A stretch of DNA of 64,000 bases from Solea solea (Eukaryota > Chordata > Actinopteri > Pleuronectiformes > Soleidae). How positions within the stretch are numbered: the first letter of the stretch is position 1; the number at the start of each line of letters is the position of its first letter. The notes under the pieces are model-generated. The model worked only from the letters and a program-made list of their open reading frames with translations. It made no database searches and was not told the origin of the DNA. The stretch spans positions 13,623,360 through 13,687,359 of the forward strand of contig NC_081148.1 of the NCBI RefSeq assembly GCF_958295425.1. The letters are read 5' to 3'. The position numbers and the translations under genes were made by a program. Shown here in pieces: positions 16,601 through 25,900 of the stretch.

Positions 16601-17453
16601 TTATTGTGAAGCGCTTTGAGCTGCAATCCTTGTGTGAAAGGTGCTACACAAATAAAGTTTATTATCAATATTATAATCATTTGCTTTACATCAGTGCAAA
16701 TGCTGGTGTGCAGGACAGTGTGTGACCACATGATCTGACAGTAAAACTTCCAGCCATTGTCTGAAACATTTAGACACATTAATGAAAAGTGAACTACCTT
16801 GTGGCTCCTGAAGGTCAAAAATCCAGTCTAAAAAGCTGCGGTCATCATCATCCTCGTCATCGTCATCACCATTAGCTCGCTCCATGATCTGAAAGAAATA
16901 ATCTACCACACCATTTTTTCCCATTAAGTAGAACGCACTGCTGTTTGCGAATGTTCAGTTCAGTAAAGCAATAATCACTACAGTTTACAGAGAAGGATTG
17001 ACATTAGTGCTTAATACATAACATGCACTGCATATGAGAAATAAAAGGAAAAGAAGCACTAACCCCCAATAATCTGGTCAAATTTTATTTTCTTTTTCTC
17101 ATGTCTATGATGCCCATGTCCATCATGACCATGACCATGTCGATGTCGATGATGTTTTTTGTCCTTTTTAGGTTTCAGCTGAATAAAATAATAATAATTA
17201 TTTCAACTGACAGTGCCGCATAAGAAACATACTGATTAATCATACATTTCGAAAAGAGAAGCATGGGCAACAAGTTCACACAGTTAACTGGCACAGTGGA
17301 TTATCAAATATTATCAAACACTTTAAAAGAGAGTTCATAAATGAAAACCATCGTCACACAATTGTTTCCATAATACACACAATAAATACGTACATCGGCA
17401 GGTATGAGCAGCGCTGCCAAGAGCAGGCAAAAGAAGAGGAGCTTTAAATGCAT
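13652..17453 (-). CDS. habp2: hyaluronan-binding protein 2-like serine protease (factor VII-activating protease)
   Basis: Secreted trypsin-like plasma protease that in mammals acts on coagulation factor VII and pro-urokinase and binds hyaluronan and heparin. Exons: 17453-17394, 17178-17064, 16902-16798, 16327-16217, 16112-15996, 15887-15777, 15672-15501, 15412-15315, 15241-14749, 14623-14481, 14335-14201, 14101-13956, 13819-13652; 1974 bp, 657 residues (human about 560). Order: signal peptide 1-20 ([15 protein letters not shown]), His-rich 21-58, Asp-rich 66-75, three EGF domains (about 94-206), one kringle (207-296), a Pro/Thr-rich linker (297-400), and the protease from IFGG after an activation Arg. 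The triad is intact: AGHC, YNDIAVL and GDSGGP; VDSCQ gives the trypsin-specificity Asp. An in-frame ATG at 17582 exists, but 17453 opens the signal peptide. The exon 2/3 junction is the least certain point. Confidence 0.93.
14935..15241 (-). repeat. habp2: habp2 Pro/Thr-rich linker with 18-nt repeats
   Basis: Within the ninth coding exon the linker between kringle and protease is about 100 residues of Pro, Thr and Ser, with repeated six-residue units such as PPVTSK and PPVTTN, encoded by roughly 18-nt tandem repeats around 15045-15135. The human protein has only a short linker here. It looks mucin-like and probably carries O-glycans; its length may vary between alleles. Confidence 0.8.
16556..16680 (+). 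repeat. LINE/SINE 3' tail, teleost type
   Basis: Sequence 'gaagcgctttgagctgc' followed by 'gtgctacacaaataaag' and a tta-rich end matches the very common teleost retroelement 3' end. It lies in habp2 intron 3, in plus orientation. The exact family cannot be named without a repeat library. Confidence 0.6.
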
Positions 17454-18686
17454 GATGGCAGACGATCCAATGACATCCAGAAGAGTCAGAGGAGAGTGCT
17501 CTCTGGCAGAACACTCACACTGTTCTGACCATTTGTGTTGGTACACTAACCTTTGATTCAGCGGGGGCTGTCTGTCATCCATATTTGTTGATGAGTCAGT
17601 TTTATTGATTTTAGCTGCGGTCTTAAGTAATCATTTTCCAGGAATAATGTGCAGAAAATCACTCATAAACGCTTAATGAACACAGCATCAACATTGTTCT
17701 CTATTTCGTCTGTGGAATTTCAATTATATTTAAATGACGTCAAACTCATTTTGATCAAATGGGCTTAGAATGCACTCAGCTTCAACCCAAAAGCTCAGAG
17801 AGCATATTTGCAAAGAGTCTGTTATTTGTTTGAATGTAGACTTTGGATCCACAAATGCACACTGGGAGCATCTCAGTATAAATTAATGGGACTGCATGTG
17901 CCTGCTCATAATTCTATATATTTATCTGAAATGACCTTGTATAACTTTGATTATAAACAATATAAATGTGACTACATTTGTTATTATATCGTGTCTCTCT
18001 GTAATTAGAATCCTTACATTCAGTAATTTCAACAAGGAGTAAAAGAACCACTTTCTAATATGGTACCAACGACTGTTTATGGACAACACGGCTCCACTTC
18101 CTTCCACTGGACAAAATGAAGCCGTATTTGAACTCTGACATTTCAGTTTGGCTCAGGCCCTATCTGCTAACAGTGAGTAGGATGCAGTCCCAGGTGCACA
18201 ACTGGGTGAGTTGCTGACACAACGCCCACCCGTGACATGAGCCACCACGTGCAGCACCAGATACTGCATCAGCGAACCCAAGTGCAGAGCAATCTTCCCC
18301 AAAGCCCAGCTGTGTGATACGTTAGATCACAGATTGCATGTGGGCCTGGGTCCTGATTCCACCCGGCAAGAAGTAAAAGGTCATTACTGTAGGTCAACAT
18401 CTTCTCTCGCTCCAAGCATTTAGCATTCATCAGATAGAAGCCTGTGCCAGCATGGAGTGGCTGCCATGTTGTGGATTTTGGTTCTTGTCATCTTGACCTT
18501 TCCGAGCCAGTAATTTATGGAAACACTGCTGTCTTTTCACTGGCTCTCTCTACTGGTGACTTTAAACTCTTAAAGTCTTAGTTAAACTAATAACAACAGA
18601 AGCCCGAAGTTAGATATTGTAGTATACACCTAAACAATTGGTTCATTTTCAGATAATTACTCAGAGCTTTTCCATGTAGCTACTGA
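17454..18686. other. spacer between habp2 and trim-like locus
   Basis: No exon is recognised. The left part should hold the habp2 promoter and 5' UTR; an in-frame upstream ATG at 17582 is present. The right part is 3' flank of the minus-strand trim-like locus. No clear repeat was identified. Confidence 0.5.
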
Positions 18687-20158
18687 TCAAAGATCACTGG
18701 TTGGAGATGCAGCATTACAGATAACAATAGACCTTGCATTGGTGCCACTGTGGTCATGACCAGGGCAGAGGGCCAGGTGGAGGCAATCTGTGAAGGTTCC
18801 TGCACAGAAAGAAAACAGCGGCGCCATTTTGTCTGCCTCAAGAAATGTCAGCAATCCTGCAGGGAAACTACACAGGATACCAATCCGAGAGAAACGTTTC
18901 GTGAAAGGCAGCTGATGGGGCACCCGTCCATGCCAGGCTGTATATTCCCCATCGAAGAACTCCACACACCAAGAGTCATCCCCTCGGCCTAGCCAGCAGT
19001 CCTCAGTCGTACCCTTGCGGGGGATGGTGGTGTAGGTGACTCCCAGCTCCCAGTATGTTTTTCCAGTCACATCAATCTCCCAATAATGGCGGCCAAGTTT
19101 GAACGCTTGCAAACTGATGACATTGAGGGTGGTGTCAAAGCGTCCAGGGAGGTCCTGAAGTTGTTGCCAAGTGTCAGTGTAGGTGGCGCTGTCACCTCGG
19201 TGGGAGATGACCAGCTTTGGGTGGGCAGTCTCTGGATCCAGACACACCTCACTGGAATCTAGAAACACATATTCAACATTTTTATATAGAATATATACCA
19301 TTCCTGAGAAGGTCCAGTAATAATCACTACAAAACCAACATGTGAACTGACAACTCTTGATGAGTGTCTTCATTATGGGTGTCTGGGAGCAGATAAGCAG
19401 AAGCATGTTGTTGGTGAGGCTCAGGATCTGTTCAGCTTTAGCCTCGTCCAGGCTCACACTGCTTGGGTCTGTCCTGCTTAGTACATCCATGACTCTGGAG
19501 GAGGCAGACCATAATGAGAAACATCAGCTTTTTCTCCGCTATTTGAAAGCCTTTTCTTTAATTATCCATACCTATCAACTGCCTCCATGTCGTGATGCTC
19601 AGGGTATTGAAAGAAAGACTGAGGGAAAAACAGAAAAGCAAATTCAGTGTATTTTGAAAACAAAGTATCACCTATGCTGTCTTTAGAGACCACGCATTTT
19701 TGAATCATGTATGCTCCACTTTATTTTACCACCGTCAAATGCATTCACCATTGCATCCGTGTCCTTGTCAGCCTGGTCTAGTACCACAGTGAGTCGGGCC
19801 ATGTCCTGCTCTATATCCTGGATTAGAGAACAGTTCTTCTCCATCATTCCATCCAGAGCAGACACCGTGGCCCGCTCCTCCATCTCCAGGTGGGACAGAG
19901 TCGTCCGCAGATCCTCGTCCAGTATGGCTCGGATCTCTTGATATTTCCTTATGACGCTCTCCTTTATCACTGAGGACTTTTTCTGAGTCGGGCATAAACA
20001 TTTCGGAATGTGTGTAAAGTGTCAACAAAGACAAAAAGGTTTAATGAAACACTTGCACTTACAGTGATTTCTGTTTGCCGTGTTGCCAGTTTCTTCAGTC
20101 TGTATTTCACTGCATCTCTTTGCTTCTTAAGACACTCATGGTGTTTTTCTAATGTCTC
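18687..20158 (-). CDS. TRIM-like coiled-coil/B30.2 locus lacking RING/B-box exon
   Basis: Exons 20158-20063 (96 bp), 19982-19749 (234 bp), 19597-19572 (26 bp), 19494-19355 (140 bp) and 19258-18687 (572 bp) form one open frame of 355 codons. Lengths and phases match the TRIM gene at 10517-12613. The first two exons give a long coiled coil (ETLEKHHECLKK, then KYQEIRAILDEDLR); the last encodes PRY/SPRY with LDPETAHPKL, GRHYWEIDV, TYWELGV and WCVEF. The 96-bp exon has a proper CTACAG acceptor, so an upstream exon is expected, yet no RING or B-box coding was seen up to ablim1. An intronic ATG at 20221 reads in frame into the first exon and could give a RING-less protein. The donor after 19355 (GTTGTC) is weak. 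It is either a RING-less TRIM gene (compare TRIM16/TRIM14 layouts) or a decaying copy. Confidence 0.7.
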
Positions 20159-20221
20159 CTGTAGAAAGAATTGCACACATATTGAGTACAGCATAGTTCC
20201 GCACCAGTATGGTGGACCCAT

Positions 20222-22005
20222 TACAATTTACTATGAGACTGTTGTTTTAATGGTTACATTCTCTGAAACATACACACATATGCTTGTCTGCTTTGCTGCA
20301 AAACAATCAAGCTTTTTCCCACAGACCTTTCCGTTGGCATCACATGACTAAATGCAGGCATCTGTCCTCCATATTCCTAATTTATGTTTGTCAGAACTGG
20401 AAAATGAGGTGACGCTTTTACAGCCCGTGAGTTATAATGTAGTTAAAATGATGTGTTACCAAAACAGTTGTGGTTGAATGAGGCTATTGACAATGTTTGT
20501 AAGTATACATTGATATGGGATACTTGAAACTTTGACATTGCAGTCAAAAGACTAGAAGATTGCATTGTTTTAAATATCATACTGGTTACAATTTCACTTG
20601 TTCATACTTTAGACCAAGGTGGACCATTTTCCAAAGCATACTGGGATTTTAGTTAAAGCAGAGCAGAGCTTCTCTATGATTCACAGTTAATCAGAGGATG
20701 AGTTTCTGACATCACTTAAGCTTTGTAATAGCTTTGTAATTTTTTTAATAAAAAAAAAAAAAAATTGTGTGCATGTGCACTGTCACAATCAATTTCTCAG
20801 TAACGTGAGAAATATCCTGTTTAGTTGTTCGTTCTTGAAACATCATATTTGCAGGAAGACGGGGTAGATGCAATTGTTTGTTCTGTTTTTATTGAATTTG
20901 TTTGAGGAAAGAAAATGTATCAAACACAAAAGACTCCAAGCAAAGTGTGTTACATGGTCTGGATCCATGTTAATCTATGTGTGTTTTCCTTGCCATCCAG
21001 GAAGTCATTGCTTGAATCATTTCTAATTGCGAACATGCTTGCTTTGTGTAATCGTGACCTGCACCATCAAACTCGTATGAAGTCTTTTGTGGTTTTAAAA
21101 GGAGCTGCAGTATAAATAAATACTACATAAAAGAGATGCCACTTGAGTCCCAAAATCTGCATGTTTTTAAAATAAAAATTCTTCTCGGACCTTTGTAAGC
21201 CTCTCCTCATCATTTACTGAGGCGAATAGCTCAAGGCTACCAACAGCGTGACACACGGTTATCTCCAAACAAAAGGTCAGCAGTTGTGTTGCAAAGTGAG
21301 TAATATTGGCACTGGCAGGTTTTTTGCGTGGAAGTAGGTGCAGAATAAGCAGTGGGAGATTCTATGAACTGTTTCCATGGAACACGTCGCTGGAAATGCA
21401 GGATAGACAGTGGGTAAACATAGTCAATATAAACTCCCTTTGTAAGAGACTAATGTTCACATGAGTGAACATGTGAGCCATGTCTCTGACCTTGCCTTAC
21501 CATGTGCATATGAATACATCGTTCAGTCATGGTATGCAACTGTGTTAGAACAACAGGATAACTGTCCTTTATCCTTTCTAAAGGCAAAATTGCCTTTAGA
21601 AAAAAACTTTTTAATCCCTCCACTGTTAACACACACATGCTGCTCAGAGTGATGAAATTTAGTTGATTTGAAGTGTCATGCTATGGAAAATGGCCAGTTT
21701 TACGATGTGTATAAGCAACACATGGACTATGGTGCACATTCTGCAATCAGTGTATGCGCACTTGTACATACTGTAAATATTTGCATCCACTTTGTAATCA
21801 GTGCTTGCATCAAAGGTCAAAAAATGCCACCGTCTCATTGGTCCCAGAAAAAGTCAACAAGTCCTCAGACTACCTCTCACCCCACGTTACATCACTGAAC
21901 CAGCACACTTACTGGTGAAATGTGAAGAAGAAAACAGAGAGCAGAAAAGAGGCAATGGGTACTTTGGTATATCCGAGTATCATGTGATTAGTGGTGATTT
22001 AAAGC
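20222..22005. other. spacer upstream of trim-like locus, no gene seen
   Basis: AT-rich and non-coding as far as I can see. I searched the minus strand here for a RING or B-box exon and found none. A T/A homopolymer pair lies near 20738-20764. Confidence 0.5.
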
Positions 22006-22930
22006 TTTATTGACTTAGATTTCAATACAACAAATGGCAGTGTGGGTTTTCATTTATAAAACAGTACTTTCAAATACAGTTGCTTCTTACATTTTGTGAT
22101 TTATCTATTTGTTGGTTGGTGTGTGTCGGATATGGCAATAAAATATATTAGGATTTGTACTTCCAATACATGTAAAGGGAAAGTGTCTGGTCATGTTTAT
22201 GAGAGCCTGAGAAGAGAGACATTTTCTTTTGTCAGGGTCAGATGAGTGTTCGGTGTGCACAGTAGCCTGGGGAAGGAGACAAATGATGTGTAGGTGCTTG
22301 GATCATTGGTTTCCACCAAGATGTGGAAAAAAACCAGTAGCGGATCAGCTGACTGCTTTTCCCGAGGATTTTTCTTTTATTCAAAGACTCACTGAGCCGA
22401 TTCTTGCAAAACTTTGGACTAAAACTGTTTCAGCCCAAGCAAAGGAAAGTGGACACATGTTCAAGCTACAAGCATGGACATTTTTGTAATGGTGCCATGA
22501 TGTTCTACTGTACTTACAAAGTTCCACAGGAATCAACAGCAACAAAGAGCAGGAATAAACAAGCAAGAAAGGAAGAAAAGCAGTTCCACTCAAAGCAAAG
22601 CAAGGAAAAGAAAAAGTGTGCGGTCAAATCAAATAACATGACTCTATTTTGTCATTCATTCTTATTCTTTGTCATTTTTGAACATGGAAGAGATTCCCGT
22701 TCCAAATTTCCTGTGCAAGGACAACTGGACAAATCAATCAGCTCGCAGTCTCAGGAAGCATCAGAAAAAAATGAAAAAAAAGAGAGTCCATTTCATGGCT
22801 TCTATGATTATGACAGGATAAAAAAAGAAAAACCATAAGAAAACAAAATAAAACCAAAAACCTACATCTAAATTACAGTTGTCGTGTGCTATCTGAATGA
22901 ATGTACAGTATATGCATGCTGTTCTGAGTG
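22006..22930 (-). other. ablim1: ablim1 3' UTR with candidate poly(A) signal
   Basis: The region follows the ablim1 stop. An AATAAA on the minus strand (22011-22006, aaagctttattg on plus) is a plausible end and would give a UTR of about 920 nt. The open frames here are A-rich shadows without similarity. Confidence 0.4.
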
Positions 22931-25900
22931 CTAGAAGAGCTTGGCCTTCTTTTTCATGTCGTTGCGTTTCCACAGGGGAAGCCTGTCAAACTCCTGGATC
23001 TCCATTCCAAAGATGTCAAAGAACGTTTCAGGTGCTAAGTGGCGCTAGAATTGGGAACAAGGGGGGGGGGAAACAGAGGAGGGGAGGGTGAGGGTGGAGG
23101 GGGGGGGGGTGTAATTGTGGTTAGCACAAAAGCCATAAAAAAGGGTCACTGCAAAAATGACTAAAGCAATGGATACGGCACATTCCTCGCTACATTTGTG
23201 TTTGTGTAACATGCCATTGAATTTACACAAAGTAGAGAAATTCAGTATCAATTGCACACGGACAGGTAGAAAACTGATACCTCCAGTCTGGTTCTGTCCA
23301 CATCCCTGGGCAGTTTAGCTCTCCCTCTACTGGTTATCATGAGCATTTCATAGGGATACACCTTCAGAAGGAGACACTCGTCAGTGAACAGGTCTAACTT
23401 ACAGGCTACAATCCAGCTTGAAACGTGTACATCGACAAACAACGTTTATTCAATCTCAAAAATGGGGACACTCTGGGTAATTCTGACCGTGACAACGGGA
23501 GAAGAGATATGTGAGAGTGAGAGCTGTATCGTTAGGTCGTCAGGGAAATGCAGGGTGCTATGGTGTACACTTGTGTTGACACGTGCAGTAGATTAGCTAA
23601 GGGCAAATACATGAGACATGTAGCAGTCTGTATGTTTAGTGTAATTCAATGCACACTAAGAAAAAGAAAAGAAAAAAAGATCAGGAATGTAGGTCGAGTA
23701 AAATCTGAATAATTAAGCTTCTCTGCACAAGAATGAACTGGCAGACAAAAGCATCTTTAGTGGAAATGCCCACTAAAGTTCTTTAAAGGCCTCTGAACAG
23801 CTCATATCTACACATTAATGTGTACACTACTTTATATACTACACTGTATATAGTGATATGAGTTGTTCGAATGACAGTCTGGGCTTTGGATTGTCCACTG
23901 TATGCTGCATACAGTATCCAGCCGCTGTAAGTCAAAGCAGATGAGCACGAAGAAGCCAGCATGCTAAGCACTAGAGTGACTCTGCAGGTCCTGAAGCAGC
24001 ATGCTGAATCAGAAACTCAGCTAATGGGAGTCTTCCAGTATTTTATTTTCTTCTTAGCTACCAACGTCCCCACACAATGAGAATAAATTGTTAGTAGTGG
24101 TCTAATTTTCTCAATCGGATTTTCAAGGGTAAAATCCCGCTAAATTAGCTGCATTAAGGTAAAAAGAAGTAAACAAAGAAGTAAACAACATATAATATTT
24201 ATGGATTTGTTTTTGGGATTACAGTGTCATGAGTGCAAAAAGAAGAAGATACTTGCTTTTGGTTCCAACATATTAGGCATAGATACTCCCCTGTCCATCC
24301 TTGCAAATGCTGCACGGCCATCCTTTATGTGCTAAAGAATAGAACATACACACATGTAATATAGTGGAAGGGGGCTGCAGTGTTCATGGCATGAATATGT
24401 CCACTAAAGACAGAGGACACACTTTTTATTGCATGGAGCAAGTATAGCTTTGATAATATCCAGCTGGTCATTTACATGATTTCTGAATGTCTCTATTATT
24501 ATTATTATTTTTTTTTCATTTCTGTATGACATTTAGCTTGGGTCATAAGACTGGTTAACACCACAGAACACAACATGAGGCGATACATGTACATTGCATT
24601 TACAGAATACTGGTTCAGCTACTGGGCAGTGCATGTTTAGACACCTGGAATCACTGCACTGCATGCCCTGTAGTTGACATTATATCAAACAGTAACACGA
24701 GCATGTAGCAGGAATGGGCGGTGTGCATTCAGGGCAAAGTAATTCTCTTGCAACTCACGAGCAAGCAAACATATACGATGCGGCGGGGGGGGGGGCATGC
24801 CATTATGAAAAAGCAGATGAGAGACATACCTGAAACTCTGCAGGACAAAATGGGACAGAAAATGAGACTCACAGTTAATGGTTTTCCTGTCAAATCCCAC
24901 TTGCCAGGCTACGATCTACAACAATGTCTGTCCCTGATGACACATCATGTGAATATAATTATGTATTGTGTGTTTCAAAGTGCATGTGAGTTTATGTGCA
25001 CGTAGTGAGACATTTCTGAGCACTGGTGCTGAACACCTCTGGTGAAATGTTTTGGTGGGAGCTCTCACCTCTGCCTCCGCCATACATGTCACTGTAACTG
25101 TTGTACTGGGTGAAATCTGTCGACTGGGGCTGCCAAAACACAGACAACAATACATCAGCACATCAATACATAAGATACATAAGATACATAAGCTGGCTTA
25201 CAACCAGCATGGACAATATTTGTGTTACTGGCACTGGTGCCACAATATACTGTAATTAACAAGCCATTTCTGATAATTTGTAATTGAAGATTCTATGCTT
25301 GCCTTATGTGCTTTACACGAACCATAGCAAGCTTGCTGAATATGAGTAAAGAAGAAGTATGAGTGAAGTGTAAGCATGACTGCTGTCTCACCCGGTGAAG
25401 CCCGTTCCTTCCGTAGCCCGGCAAAGAGTTTGTTTTTGTTGGCGAAGTTGGCTCTGAAACATAAAGATTGGAAAAGTTATAACGCTTTACATTACAGTAA
25501 GGTAACAATATGGTCATCATTTTCAAATAGGGAAGTGATATTTTGGTAATACCATCTTATTTCTGTAGTAATAAGAAAGCAATAGCTTGGTTATAACAAT
25601 GTTAAAAAAAAAAAAACATAAAGGACAAAAGGGAAGACGAATTTTGGTAATTAACACTTCTAATTCATTCTGACATTTTTAATGAGAATGTATTACACAC
25701 TGACTGTAGCCTACATTAATTCTCCTAATCAAGCTATTACCTGGATGTAACTTTGGAAATGACATAGTATAACTATAAAATCATCTTCTCATTACAACAC
25801 TGTTACCACCGTTATTGCCAAGTTGGAAATGTCTTTAGCAATAAGACGGTCTGACCATAATATTACCTTCACAATAGAAAAACATAGCCATACTATTACC

